Assembly: GCA_965662745.1 (NCBI GenBank)
Contig: CBFIJK010000055.1
Coordinates: forward strand, 1 to 23,555
Source: Anianibacter sp965662745
GTDB taxonomy: Bacteria; Pseudomonadota; Alphaproteobacteria; Rhodobacterales; Rhodobacteraceae
Direction of reading: 5' to 3'
Length of the DNA stretch: 23,555 bases
The notes under the pieces were generated by a model. The model worked only from the letters and a program-made list of their open reading frames with translations, was not told the DNA's origin and made no database searches. Made by a program: the position numbers and the translations under genes. Numbering within the stretch: the first letter of the stretch is position 1; every line of letters starts with the position of its first letter. This document shows, piece by piece, positions 8,092 through 17,144 of this stretch.

Positions 8092-11000
8092 TTTTGTGCA
8101 TAAGCCCGACCCCTACAGGGTCGTGATCGTCACCCTCGACGCCCATGCCGCCGGCCCGGCAGAGCGTGTGACGGGCCGCCTTGCGCGCGAATTCCCCGGT
8201 CTTGTCGTCACTGTCCATGCCGCCGCCGAATGGGCCGAAAACCCGGGCGCGCTGGCCGCCGCCAAGAAAGACGTTGCGCGTGCCGATATGGTGCTCGCCA
8301 ACCTTCTGTTCATCGAGGAACACGTCACCGCGATCCTGCCCGAAATGGAAGCGCGCCGCGATCAGGCCGACGCCATGATCGGGATCATCGCTGACGGCGC
8401 CATCGTCAAGCTGACGAAGATGGGCGATCTCGACATGGCGAAGCCCGCGACGGGCGTGTCGAAGTTCCTCAAGAAACTGCGCGGATCGAACAAGCCGTCT
8501 GCGGCCTCGGGCCAGAAGCAGATGACCATGCTGCGCCGCCTGCCGAAGATCCTGCGGTTCATCCCCGGCAAGGCGCAGGATCTGCGCGCCTGGTTCCTGG
8601 TGATGCAGTACTGGCTCGGCGGATCGGACGACAATGTCGAACAGATGGTCCGCTTCCTGCTGTCGCGTTACGCGACGGGCCGGAACTGGCAGGGCGCCGC
8701 ATCAAAGGCGCCCGTGGAATACCCCGATGTGGGTCTGTATCACCCCGATCTGCCTGAGCGGATCACCGAAACCGCCGCCGATCTGCCAGGCCCCGATGCG
8801 CCTGTGGCCACGGTCGGCCTGCTCCTTATGCGGTCCTATGTCCTGTCAGGGGATGCCGCACATTACGATGCCGTCATCCGCGGCTTCGAGGCGCGCGGGA
8901 TCAAGGTTCTGCCCGCCTTCGCCAGCGGTCTCGACGGCCGTCCGGCGATCGAAGCGTATTTCACCAAGGACCGCGTCGATGCGCTGGTCTCGCTGACCGG
9001 GTTCTCGCTGATCGGCGGGCCCGCCTATAACGACAGCGCGGCTGCGGTCGAGGTTCTTTCGGATCTCGATCTGCCCTACATAGCTGCGCATCCGATGGAA
9101 TTTCAGACGCTCGGCCAATGGGCTGCGTCCGGTCAGGGCCTTGGCCCTGTCGAGGCGACAATGCTCGTGGCGCTGCCCGAGATCGACGGGGCGACGAACC
9201 CGACCGTCTTTGCCGGACGCCATGGTGAGACAGGTTGCGAAGGCTGCGCGCTGATGTGCCGGGGCGGCAATGGCAAGTCCATGGCCCCCTGCCCCGAGCG
9301 GATTGAAAGCTTGGCGGAAAAAACATTGCGCCTCGCCACGCTGCGCCGCAAGGAAAACGCCGACAAGACTGTCGCCGTGGTGCTCTTCGGCTTTCCGCCG
9401 AATGCCGGCGCCGTCGGCACCGCCGCTTATCTGTCGGTTTTCGAGAGCCTGTTCAACACGCTGCACCGCATGAAGGCCGATGGCTATGACGTCACGCCCC
9501 CCGAAACGGTGGACGATCTGCGCACAGCGATCCTCAAGGGCAATGCCGCGCAATACGGGCAAGAGGCGAATGTCGCCGCTCATGTGTCCGCCGATGAGAT
9601 TGTGCGCACCGCGCCCCATCTGAAGGAAATCGAACAGGTCTGGGGCCCCGCCCCCGGCAAGGTTCAATCGGACGGGCGCGGCGTCTTCGTGCTGGGGCAC
9701 CAGTTCGGCAAGGTGTTTGTCGGCGTGCAGCCCACCTTTGGCTACGAAGGCGATCCGATGCGGTTGCTCTTCGAAAAGGGCTTTGCTCCGACCCACGCCT
9801 TCGCGACGTTCTACCAGTGGATCCGCAGCACGCTGCAGGCCGATGTGGTGCTGCATTTCGGCATGCACGGCGCACTGGAATTCATGCCGGGCAAGCAGGC
9901 CGGTCTTGGCGCCGCCGATTGGCCCGACCGCCTGATCGGCGAGATGCCGAACGTCTATCTTTACGCCTCGAACAACCCGTCCGAGGCGACGCTCGCCAAG
10001 CGCCGGTCGAATGCCGTGACGGTCACTCACCTGACCCCGCCGCTGGCCGCGTCCGGTCTCTACAAGGGCCTGTTGGAGTTGAAGGACAGCCTGACGCGCT
10101 GGCGTGCTCTGGCCCCCGATGCGGGCGAGCGGGCAGAACTGGCTGCGCTGATCGCACAGCAGGCGGAAGCCGTCGACATGGACGGGCGCGACCCCGATAC
10201 CCTGTGGCTGAAGCTGCTCGAAACCGAACAGGCGCTGATCCCTGATGGTCTGCACATCGTCGGACGCGATCTGACCGCGGCGCAGGTCGAGGCCTATGTT
10301 GGCCTGATGCCGGAAACCGATGATGAGACGCGGGCGCGCACCGTTGCGCACCTAGCGCTAAGCGGCGAGTTGACCGGACTGATGAAGGGCCTTTCCGGCC
10401 GGTTCGTCGCGCCTGTTGCAGGCGGTGATCTCATCCGCTCGCCCGATATCCTGCCAACGGGCCGCAACATCCACGCCTTCGATCCGTTCCGCATGCCCAC
10501 CGCGTTCGCGATGAACGAAGGCGCGCGTCAGGCGGCGCTTTTGCTCAAGACTCACGCCGCCATGCCGCGCACGGTTGCGATGGTGCTTTGGGGCTCGGAC
10601 AACATCAAATCCGATGGCGGCCCAATCGCCCAGGCGATGGCGCTGATGGGCACGAAACCCCGGTTCGACAGCTATGGCCGCTTGTCCGGCGCCGATCTTG
10701 TTCCATTGGAAGAGCTTGGCCGCCCGCGCATCGATGTAGTGATGACCCTGTCGGGCATTTTCCGCGATCTTCTGCCGCTGCAGACCCGCATGCTGGCCGA
10801 AGCCGCATGGAAAGCTGCAAGCGTCGATGAGCCGGTGGAGCAGAACTTCATCCGCGCCCACGCGCTGACCTATGCCGAAGAGATGGACTGCGATCTCGAA
10901 ACCGCTGCTTTGCGCGTGTTTTCCAACGCCGAAGGCGCGTATGGGGCGAATGTGAACGCGCTGGTCGATGCCTCGGCCTTTGGGGAGGAAGACGAGCTGG

Positions 11001-11632
11001 CCGACGCCTACGAAGCGCGCAAATCCTTTGCCTATTCGCGCCACGGCAAATCCGCGAAGAACCCCGCGCTGTTGCAAAAGGCGCTGAAAGACGTGGATCT
11101 GGCTTATCAGAACCTTGAATCGGTGGAACTCGGCGTCACGACGGTCGATCACTACTTCGACACGCTCGGCGGCATTTCCCGCGCGGTGAAGCGCGCCAAG
11201 GGCACCGATGCGCCGGTCTATATCGGCGATCAGACTCGCGGCGCGGGCAAGGTGCGCACGCTGCAAGACCAGATCGCGCTTGAGACACGCTCTCGCCAGC
11301 TGAATCCGAAATGGTTCGAAGGGATGCTGAAGCACGGCCATGAAGGTGTGCGCCAGATCGAACATTCGGTGATGACGACGCTGGGCTGGTCGGCAACCAC
11401 GGGTGAAGTCGAGCCTTGGGTCTACCAGCGCCTGTCAGAGACCTTTGTTCTGGACGAGACGATGCGCAAGCGGATCGCGGATCTGAACCCCCAGGCCTCG
11501 GCCCGGATGGCGAACCGCCTGATCGAAGCCTCGGACCGTGCCTATTGGCAGCCGGACGAGACGACGCTCGCCGCCCTCATGGGCGCGGCGGATGAATTGG
11601 AAGACCGGGTGGAAGGGATCGCGGCGGAATGA
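8081..11632 (+). CDS. bchH: Magnesium chelatase subunit BchH
   Basis: A 1183-residue porphyrin-binding subunit of the BchIDH Mg chelatase, which inserts Mg2+ into protoporphyrin IX, the first committed step to bacteriochlorophyll. Length and the CobN/Mg-chelatase segments (for example VFVLGHQFGKVFVGVQPTFG, LHFGMHGALEFMPGKQ, NNPSEATLAKRRSNA) are typical. A cysteine cluster C386-x2-C389-x3-C393-x10-C404 (GCEGCALMCRGG…PCPE) recalls the oxygen-sensitive iron-sulfur motif reported for R. capsulatus BchH. BchI and BchD are not in this window. The ATG at 8081 overlaps the end of bchB by 11 bases. A repeat-bearing gap of 121 bases follows before bchL. Confidence 0.96.
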   Translation: MRDDFVHKPDPYRVVIVTLDAHAAGPAERVTGRLAREFPGLVVTVHAAAEWAENPGALAAAKKDVARADMVLANLLFIEEHVTAILPEMEARRDQADAMIGIIADGAIVKLTKMGDLDMAKPATGVSKFLKKLRGSNKPSAASGQKQMTMLRRLPKILRFIPGKAQDLRAWFLVMQYWLGGSDDNVEQMVRFLLSRYATGRNWQGAASKAPVEYPDVGLYHPDLPERITETAADLPGPDAPVATVGLLLMRSYVLSGDAAHYDAVIRGFEARGIKVLPAFASGLDGRPAIEAYFTKDRVDALVSLTGFSLIGGPAYNDSAAAVEVLSDLDLPYIAAHPMEFQTLGQWAASGQGLGPVEATMLVALPEIDGATNPTVFAGRHGETGCEGCALMCRGGNGKSMAPCPERIESLAEKTLRLATLRRKENADKTVAVVLFGFPPNAGAVGTAAYLSVFESLFNTLHRMKADGYDVTPPETVDDLRTAILKGNAAQYGQEANVAAHVSADEIVRTAPHLKEIEQVWGPAPGKVQSDGRGVFVLGHQFGKVFVGVQPTFGYEGDPMRLLFEKGFAPTHAFATFYQWIRSTLQADVVLHFGMHGALEFMPGKQAGLGAADWPDRLIGEMPNVYLYASNNPSEATLAKRRSNAVTVTHLTPPLAASGLYKGLLELKDSLTRWRALAPDAGERAELAALIAQQAEAVDMDGRDPDTLWLKLLETEQALIPDGLHIVGRDLTAAQVEAYVGLMPETDDETRARTVAHLALSGELTGLMKGLSGRFVAPVAGGDLIRSPDILPTGRNIHAFDPFRMPTAFAMNEGARQAALLLKTHAAMPRTVAMVLWGSDNIKSDGGPIAQAMALMGTKPRFDSYGRLSGADLVPLEELGRPRIDVVMTLSGIFRDLLPLQTRMLAEAAWKAASVDEPVEQNFIRAHALTYAEEMDCDLETAALRVFSNAEGAYGANVNALVDASAFGEEDELADAYEARKSFAYSRHGKSAKNPALLQKALKDVDLAYQNLESVELGVTTVDHYFDTLGGISRAVKRAKGTDAPVYIGDQTRGAGKVRTLQDQIALETRSRQLNPKWFEGMLKHGHEGVRQIEHSVMTTLGWSATTGEVEPWVYQRLSETFVLDETMRKRIADLNPQASARMANRLIEASDRAYWQPDETTLAALMGAADELEDRVEGIAAE

Positions 11633-11653
11633 ACGGTCTCGCGATATCGGTTT

Positions 11654-11727
11654 CGCGCCTGCGGCGCGACCCGGTGGGGGCTCTGCCCCCACACCCCCGG
11701 GATATTTGGAACACCAAAGAGGATGGG
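11654..11727. repeat. Double-hairpin intergenic repeat, copy 1 (bchH–bchL)
   Basis: Two perfect hairpins, CGCGCC-TGC-GGCGCG (11654–11668) and an 8-bp stem GTGGGGGC-TCT-GCCCCCAC (11674–11692), are followed by ACCCCC, a TATTT box, CCAAAG and AGGATGGG. The same order of parts recurs at 18288–18371. It resembles GC-rich intergenic elements that, from memory, are common in Rhodobacteraceae genomes. There is no T-run, so it may protect or process the mRNA rather than terminate it. Confidence 0.75.
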
Positions 11728-11753
11728 GTCTGTCCCCTCCGGAAAGGCATCGC

Positions 11754-12719
11754 ATGAGCCCTCTCGACGCGAAATCCCCCCCTGCCGCCCGCGCCAACCA
11801 GCGCGAGGCCGAGGGTCTGCGCGCCAAGGGACTTGGCGCCCCTCCCATCTTGAAGGGTCAGGACGGCGAAGGATCCGTGCAAGTGCACCAGGACGACAGC
11901 ATGAAGATCGAGGGCGCGAAGGTTTTTGCGGTCTACGGCAAGGGCGGGATCGGCAAATCAACCACCTCGTCGAACCTGTCGGCGGCGTTTTCCAAGCTGG
12001 GGCGCCGGGTTTTGCAGATCGGCTGCGATCCCAAGCACGATTCGACCTTTACACTGACCGGATCGCTGGTCCCCACCGTGATCGACATCCTCAAGGATGT
12101 GGACTTCCACGCCGAAGAGCTGCGGCCCGAGGACTTCATGTTCGAAGGCTATAACGGTGTGCAGTGCATCGAGGCGGGCGGCCCGCCCGCAGGCACAGGC
12201 TGCGGCGGCTATGTCGTCGGGCAGACCGTGAAGCTCTTGAAGCAGCACCACATGCTGGACGACACCGATGTCGTGATCTTCGACGTCCTGGGCGATGTGG
12301 TCTGCGGCGGGTTCGCCGCGCCGCTCCAGCACGCCGACCGTGCAGTGATCGTGACTGCCAATGATTTCGACAGCATCTATGCAATGAACCGGATCATCGC
12401 CGCCGTGCAGGCCAAATCCAAGAACTACAACGTGCGGCTTGCCGGCTGTGTCGCGAACCGGTCCAAGGCCACCGACGAGGTCGACCGCTATTGCGAGACC
12501 GTGGGCTTCAACCGCATTGCGCATATGCCCGATCTCGACGCGATCCGCCGTTCGCGCCTGAAGAAGAAGACGCTGTTCGAGATGCCCGATGACGAGGATA
12601 TTCTCGCTGTGCGCGCCGAATACATCCGCTTGGCGGAAACGCTTTGGAACGGAACCGAGGCGCTCGCGCCCGATCCCCTGCCCGACCGTGAAATCTTTGA
12701 GCTTTTGGGATTCGATTGA
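11754..12719 (+). CDS. bchL: Dark-operative protochlorophyllide reductase ATPase BchL
   Basis: A 321-residue homodimeric, nitrogenase Fe-protein-like ATPase that passes electrons to BchNB. It has a P-loop at 62–69 (GKGGIGKS), the switch region CDPKHDSTFT, and the two cluster cysteines C150 (GTGCGGYVVG) and C184 (DVVCGGFAAPL), 34 residues apart as in Rhodobacter. The core starts near residue 33; the first 30 residues are a low-conservation Ala/Arg-rich extension. The ATG at 11754 has GGAAAGG seven bases upstream. The [4Fe-4S] cluster is oxygen-sensitive in characterised homologues. The stop overlaps the bchM start (TGATG). Confidence 0.96.
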   Translation: MSPLDAKSPPAARANQREAEGLRAKGLGAPPILKGQDGEGSVQVHQDDSMKIEGAKVFAVYGKGGIGKSTTSSNLSAAFSKLGRRVLQIGCDPKHDSTFTLTGSLVPTVIDILKDVDFHAEELRPEDFMFEGYNGVQCIEAGGPPAGTGCGGYVVGQTVKLLKQHHMLDDTDVVIFDVLGDVVCGGFAAPLQHADRAVIVTANDFDSIYAMNRIIAAVQAKSKNYNVRLAGCVANRSKATDEVDRYCETVGFNRIAHMPDLDAIRRSRLKKKTLFEMPDDEDILAVRAEYIRLAETLWNGTEALAPDPLPDREIFELLGFD

Positions 12720-13420
12720 TGCGCGATTTCACGACCCCTGACGTGCTTGGCGGCGAAAACGCCTATACCGCGACCCGGTCGCAGGTGGAGACGTATTTCG
12801 ACAAGACCGCCACGACGACCTGGGAACGGCTGACATCGGATGCGCCGGTCTCGCGCATCCGGCAGACGGTGCGCGCCGGGCGTGACGCCATGCGCGCGAT
12901 GATGTTGTCGCGTCTGCCGCTCGACCTGTCGGGTGTGCGCATACTCGATGCTGGCTGCGGGCCGGGCGCGGGAAGCATCGCGCTCGCCGAACGCGGCGCG
13001 CATGTCGTTGGCGTCGATATCTCGCCGGAACTGATTTCCATCGCGAAGACTCGGCTGCCCGACGCGCTGGCGCATCGCGTTCAGTTTCAGGCGGGCGACA
13101 TGACCGATCCGGCCCACGGGCGGTTCGATTTCGTCTTCGCCATGGACAGCCTGATCTATTACGACCGCGCGGCCATCGACGCCGCCCTGTCGTCCTTCGG
13201 CACCCGGTCGGGCGGGGTCGTGTTCACCGTCGCGCCGAAAACGCCGCTTCTGATGGCGATGTGGGGCGCCGGGCGGATGTTCCCGAAATCCGACCGCTCG
13301 CCGCGCATGGAACCCCATGCCGCGACACGCCTAGCGCGCGACTTGCCGGGTGATCTACGCCGCATCGGGCGCATCAGCCGCGGTTTCTACATCTCTGAAT
13401 GCCTGGAATACGCGCCATGA
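12719..13420 (+). CDS. bchM: Mg-protoporphyrin IX O-methyltransferase
   Basis: A 233-residue SAM-dependent methyltransferase with motif I LDAGCGPGAGS (76–86), the acidic residue D100 ending the next strand (VVGVDIS), and AMDSLIYY in the post-substrate region. It methylates the ring-C propionate of Mg-protoporphyrin IX, giving the substrate of the AcsF cyclase encoded further down. ATG at 12719 shares a base with the bchL stop; a TTG just before it is not needed. The 3' end overlaps lhaA by ATGA. Family length matches Rhodobacter BchM. Confidence 0.94.
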   Translation: MRDFTTPDVLGGENAYTATRSQVETYFDKTATTTWERLTSDAPVSRIRQTVRAGRDAMRAMMLSRLPLDLSGVRILDAGCGPGAGSIALAERGAHVVGVDISPELISIAKTRLPDALAHRVQFQAGDMTDPAHGRFDFVFAMDSLIYYDRAAIDAALSSFGTRSGGVVFTVAPKTPLLMAMWGAGRMFPKSDRSPRMEPHAATRLARDLPGDLRRIGRISRGFYISECLEYAP

Positions 13421-14856
13421 TCGTCAGCCAGGCCCATATCAAGGCGCTCTCGACGCGGCTTCTGCCCTTTGCGGATGCGGCGAGCGAGGGCTTGCCCTTG
13501 GGCCAGCTTCTAAGGCTGTCACTCTTCCAGGTGTCGGTCGGTATGGCGTCTGTTCTGCTTCTTGGCACGCTGAACCGGGTGATGATCGTGGAACTCAGCG
13601 TTCCAGCGATGATCGTTGCGGTTATGATCGCGCTTCCGGTGCTGATCGCGCCCTTCCGCGCACTCTTGGGCTTTCGGTCCGACACGCACCGCTCTGCCCT
13701 TGGGTGGAAGCGGGTGCCTTACCTTTGGTTCGGCTCGCTTTGGCAGATGGGCGGGCTGGCCGTGATGCCCTTCGCGCTGCTCGTTCTGGGCGGCGATACC
13801 GTGCATGATGTGCCTTTCGCAGGCGAGGTTCTGGCCGCCTTTGCCTTCCTGATGACGGGTCTTGGCCTGCACATGACGCAGACGGCGGGGCTTGCACTTG
13901 CCTCTGACCGCGCAACGGATGAAACCCGCCCGCGCGTCGTTGCGCTGCTCTATGTGATGTTCCTTGTGGGCATGGGCGTCTCGGCGCTGGTCGTCGGATA
14001 CCTCTTGCGCGATTTCACCCCGTTGCGCCTGATCCGCGTGGTTCAGGGGGCTGCGGTTCTGACGCTTCTTCTGAATCTCGTTGCCCTGTGGAAGCAGGAA
14101 CATGTGCGGACCATGACAGCGGCAGAGCGCGCCGCGCCGCGCCCGCGCTTCCGCGACGCCTGGGCCGATCTGACGCGCGGCGGCGATGCCGGCCGTCTGC
14201 TGGCGGTCGTGGTTCTGGGCACCATCGGCTTCAACATGCAGGACGTGCTGCTGGAACCCTATGGTGGTGAAATCCTCGGGCTTTCGGTGTCCTCGACCAC
14301 GCTTTTGACCGCGCTTTGGGCGGCGGGCGCGTTGATCGGCTTTGCACTGGCGGCGCGCGCGTTGGCCCGCGGGCGGCATACGCTGCGCATGGGCGCGAAT
14401 GGCATCCTTGTGGGCATCTTCGCGTTTTCGGCGGTGGTGTTCTCGGCGCCCATGTCGTCGCCGGCCCTCTTCTTCGCGGGCGCCTTTGGCATCGGGCTGG
14501 GCGGCGGGCTGTTTGCCGTATCGACCCTGACCGCCGCAATGATGCTGCCGGCGAGCGGTCTTGCAGGCCGGGGCCTTGCCCTTGGCGCATGGGGCGCGGC
14601 GCAGGCGACGGCGCAGGGGCTTTCGACCGCAATGGGCGGGACGATCCGCGACGCCGTGAACCACGCCGCTGTTTCCGGCAAGCTGGGAGAGACGCTCAAC
14701 ACCCCGGCCACAGGATATTCGACAGTCTATCACATTGAAATCGCGTTTCTTTTCATAACGCTGATCGCCTTGGGCCCGCTCGTGCGGATCACCCTTTCAA
14801 CGAAACAAACCAGCACGGGGGCAGGCCGCATCGGTCTTGCCGATTTCCCGACCTGA
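13417..14856 (+). CDS. lhaA: LhaA/PucC-family light-harvesting complex assembly protein
   Basis: A 479-residue membrane protein of the BCD (bacteriochlorophyll delivery) branch of the major facilitator fold, with about twelve membrane helices. Conserved stretches include ALPVLIAPFRALLGFRSD, ALGWKRVPYLWFGS, HMTQTAGLALASDRA and GFNMQDVLLEPYGGE. LhaA supports LH1 assembly, probably by handling bacteriochlorophyll. Its position, coupled to bchM and just before puhA, separates it from pucC, which accompanies puc genes. The ATG at 13417 overlaps the bchM stop. In Rhodobacter a puhA promoter lies inside this gene; I could not locate one here. Confidence 0.93.
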   Translation: MIVSQAHIKALSTRLLPFADAASEGLPLGQLLRLSLFQVSVGMASVLLLGTLNRVMIVELSVPAMIVAVMIALPVLIAPFRALLGFRSDTHRSALGWKRVPYLWFGSLWQMGGLAVMPFALLVLGGDTVHDVPFAGEVLAAFAFLMTGLGLHMTQTAGLALASDRATDETRPRVVALLYVMFLVGMGVSALVVGYLLRDFTPLRLIRVVQGAAVLTLLLNLVALWKQEHVRTMTAAERAAPRPRFRDAWADLTRGGDAGRLLAVVVLGTIGFNMQDVLLEPYGGEILGLSVSSTTLLTALWAAGALIGFALAARALARGRHTLRMGANGILVGIFAFSAVVFSAPMSSPALFFAGAFGIGLGGGLFAVSTLTAAMMLPASGLAGRGLALGAWGAAQATAQGLSTAMGGTIRDAVNHAAVSGKLGETLNTPATGYSTVYHIEIAFLFITLIALGPLVRITLSTKQTSTGAGRIGLADFPT

Positions 14857-14874
14857 ACCTCGGAGGATATGGAC

Positions 14875-15636
14875 ATGGTTGGAGTGACTTTCTTTGGCAA
14901 CGTCGATTTGGCGTTGATCTCGATTTGGGCCTTCTGGCTCTTTTTCGCGCTGCTCGTGTATTACCTGCAGACGGAAAACATGCGCGAAGGCTTTCCGCTT
15001 GAAACGGAAGACGGCGAGAAGTCTCCGAACCAGGGCCTTTTCCCGGTTCCGGCCGACAAGACCTTCAAACTGCGCGATGGTCGCGGTGAGCTGACGGTGC
15101 CCTCGGGCCAGCGCGGCGATCGCACCGACCTTGCGCTGGCGCGCACTGCGGCCTCCGAAGGCTTCCCGCATATGCCGACCGGCGATCCGATGGCGGACGG
15201 TGTCGGCCCCGCGTCCTGGGCACCGCGCAAGGATCACCCGGAACTCGACGGTCACGGCAATACCAAGATCGTGCCGATGTCGAGCCGCGATGACGTTGTC
15301 GTCAGCGCCGGTCACGACCCGCGCGGCCTGCCGGTTCTGGGCGGCGACGACAATATCGGCGGCACCGTCAAGGACATGTGGTACGATGTCCCTGAGAACA
15401 TGATCCGCTACCTTGAAATCGAGTTGAAGGACGGCAGCGGATCGCGCCTCGTTCCGATCACGATGGCCAAGGTCAAATCGAAATTCGTCATTGTTCGCTC
15501 GCTCACCTCGACCGCCTTTGGCGGGGTGCCGAAGCATAAGTCGCCCAGCCAGGTGACGCTTCTGGAAGAAGACCAGATCTGCGCCTTCTACTGCGGCGGA
15601 ACGATGTACGACACGAACGGATCGAAGGGCTTCTAA
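14875..15636 (+). CDS. puhA: Photosynthetic reaction centre H subunit
   Basis: A 253-residue RC-H subunit with a short periplasmic N-terminus, one membrane helix (about 9–30), the YYLQTENMREGFPLE turn, and a cytoplasmic PRC-barrel domain (EGFPHMPTGDPMADGVGPASW, VTLLEEDQICAFYCGG). It caps the L/M core on the cytoplasmic side and shapes proton delivery to QB. Of two in-frame ATGs, 14875 has GGAGG eight bases upstream and matches Rhodobacter MVGVT; the ATG at 14869 is only about three bases from it. The C-terminus is close to the usual length. Confidence 0.96.
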   Translation: MVGVTFFGNVDLALISIWAFWLFFALLVYYLQTENMREGFPLETEDGEKSPNQGLFPVPADKTFKLRDGRGELTVPSGQRGDRTDLALARTAASEGFPHMPTGDPMADGVGPASWAPRKDHPELDGHGNTKIVPMSSRDDVVVSAGHDPRGLPVLGGDDNIGGTVKDMWYDVPENMIRYLEIELKDGSGSRLVPITMAKVKSKFVIVRSLTSTAFGGVPKHKSPSQVTLLEEDQICAFYCGGTMYDTNGSKGF

Positions 15637-15660
15637 GCCCTTCGACCACCACTAGCCAAA

Positions 15661-15682
15661 CGGTTCGTCAGCCAACGAATCG
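15661..15682 (+). other. Small hairpin in the puhA–puhB spacer
   Basis: CGGTTCGT and ACGAATCG pair over eight positions (one G·U) around a CAGCCA loop. No T-run follows, so it is not an obvious terminator. It could stabilise the upstream puhA message, since the H subunit is needed in larger amounts than its assembly factors; this is inference only. Confidence 0.4.
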
Positions 15683-15710
15683 ACCAAGTCCAAGAGGGAA
15701 GGACCTAGCC

Positions 15711-16343
15711 ATGAGCCACGATGATTTCGCCGTCGAACCGATCCCCGGCCTTCCGGGAAAACCGCCGCGCGATGAAGCCGTGCTCTGGCAGGGCCGCCCC
15801 GATGTCTGGGCGCTCGCCCGTGAGGCGATGGGCCTGTATTGGGTTGCCGGATATTTCGTTCTTTTGATCGTCTGGCGCGTCACTACCGCCTTTCTCGAAG
15901 TGCCGCCAGGACAGGCGCTTTTGTCTGCCGTGCCGCTGATCGTGCTGGGCCTTCTGGCCTGCGGCGTGATCCTTGGTATTGCCTGGGTGCAGGCGCGGGC
16001 GACGATGTACACGATCACCTCATCGCGTGTCGCCATCAGAGGCGGGGCGGCGCTGACCGTGACGTTCAACCTGCCCTTCGCGCAGATCGAGGGCGCATCG
16101 CTTGATCTTAAATCGTCGGGCACCGGCACAGTCGCGCTGCAGCTCAAGGGCGAGAACAAGATCAGCTATCTTGTCGCCTGGCCGCATGTGCGCCCGTGGC
16201 GGATGAAAAAGACCCAGCCGGCGTTGCGCTGTATCCCGGATGCCGAACGCGCTGCAGAAATCCTGCGCGATGCGGCTGAAACCCGGGTCAGCCAACCGCA
16301 GATCGTCAGCCGTGCGCCCACCGGCGCCGTCGCGGCGGAGTAA
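15711..16343 (+). CDS. puhB: Photosynthetic complex assembly protein PuhB
   Basis: A 210-residue protein with an N-terminal EPIPGLPGKPPRDEAVLWQGRP motif, two or more membrane helices (about 42–62 and 68–93), then a bacterial PH-like domain (TMYTITSSRVAIRGGAALTVTFNL) and a charged tail. PuhB helps assemble the reaction centre and LH1 in Rhodobacter. The start ATG follows AGGGAAGGA. It lies 74 bases after puhA and 5 bases before puhC, consistent with one transcript. Confidence 0.93.
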   Translation: MSHDDFAVEPIPGLPGKPPRDEAVLWQGRPDVWALAREAMGLYWVAGYFVLLIVWRVTTAFLEVPPGQALLSAVPLIVLGLLACGVILGIAWVQARATMYTITSSRVAIRGGAALTVTFNLPFAQIEGASLDLKSSGTGTVALQLKGENKISYLVAWPHVRPWRMKKTQPALRCIPDAERAAEILRDAAETRVSQPQIVSRAPTGAVAAE

Positions 16344-16348
16344 GCGTC

Positions 16349-16825
16349 ATGACCGACCAGATGAGCAATCTGCCGCACGCCATCGGCCACAAGGAAAACC
16401 GCGACCGCGAGATGATCCCGCGCAACCTGCTGCGGGCCATGTTCGGCCTTGCGATGGTGTCGCTGGCGCTTGTCAGCTTCGCGGTGCTGACGGACCGGCC
16501 CACGGTGGGCCAGCCCAAGCCCGCCGAGGTGCTGGAAAGCCTTGAAATGACCCTCACCGCCACCGGCGGAAAGGCGGTTCTGGTGACCGACAGCGCCGGA
16601 ACCGAGATCGCCAATCTCGATCATGGCGGTTTCATCACCGTGGTGCAGAACGGGCTTGCCCGCGAGCGCCTCAAGCAGAACGTCACCGGCAACCCGCCGG
16701 TCGAGCTGATCCGTTTCGCCAACGGACGGCTCACCCTTCTCGATCCCGCCACGAACTGGTCGGTCGAGCTTGGAAACTTCGGACAGGACAACAAGGCCGC
16801 GTTTGAACGGCTGATGTCCAACTAG
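16349..16825 (+). CDS. puhC: Photosynthetic complex assembly protein PuhC
   Basis: A 158-residue protein with one N-terminal membrane helix (about 29–48, LLRAMFGLAMVSLALVSFAV) and a periplasmic domain with GGFITVVQNGLARERL and FANGRLTLLDPATNWSVELGNFG, both typical of PuhC. Homologues aid reorganisation of the LH1–RC core. GGAG of the puhB end serves as ribosome site, and the spacing of 5 bases suggests coupling. Length is normal for the family. Confidence 0.92.
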   Translation: MTDQMSNLPHAIGHKENRDREMIPRNLLRAMFGLAMVSLALVSFAVLTDRPTVGQPKPAEVLESLEMTLTATGGKAVLVTDSAGTEIANLDHGGFITVVQNGLARERLKQNVTGNPPVELIRFANGRLTLLDPATNWSVELGNFGQDNKAAFERLMSN

Positions 16826-16847
16826 CCTTAGGGAAGGAATGTGGAAA

Positions 16848-17144
16848 ATGGGACTATTTACAAGACAGACCGAAACGGCGCCCTGCACCGTCGAGATCGT
16901 TCATAAATTCGAAGAACTCAGCGCGCATGTGCGCCTGAACAACGGCGCGGTCATCCATCCGGGCGACAGCGTCACCGTGCATGGCGCGCCCGTCATGGCG
17001 CCCTGGGGCGAGGCCGTGTCTGAAGACCGGACCGCTACTATCACCCGCGCCAGTGCCCGGGAACGCGCCTGGACCCGCCTGACCGGCGATCTGGAGTTCA
17101 TGGAACTCTGCGAATTCTCGTTCTCCGAGGAGGCAACGCTATGA
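16848..17144 (+). CDS. bciE: Probable oxygen-dependent cyclase auxiliary subunit BciE
   Basis: A 98-residue soluble protein without signal peptide or membrane helix. It begins MGLFTRQTETAPCTVEIVHK and has a HPGDSVTVHGAPV turn and an ELCEFSFSEE end. Alphaproteobacterial AcsF needs a small partner, BciE, and as I recall it the gene lies between puhC and acsF; the name rests on this position, the size and the direct ATGA overlap with acsF. Two in-frame starts exist: 16839 abuts AGGA with no spacing, while 16848 lies nine bases from it, so 16848 is preferred. No catalytic motif is visible. Confidence 0.75.
   Translation: MGLFTRQTETAPCTVEIVHKFEELSAHVRLNNGAVIHPGDSVTVHGAPVMAPWGEAVSEDRTATITRASARERAWTRLTGDLEFMELCEFSFSEEATL

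Noticed and set aside
8846..10351. 501-codon minus-strand open frame opposite bchH
   Set aside because: It is the antisense of a clear bchH reading frame in high-GC DNA, has no family features and no operon context.
14869..14874. Earlier ATG for puhA
   Set aside because: It is only about three bases from GGAGG; ATG 14875 is properly spaced and gives the family's MVGVT start.
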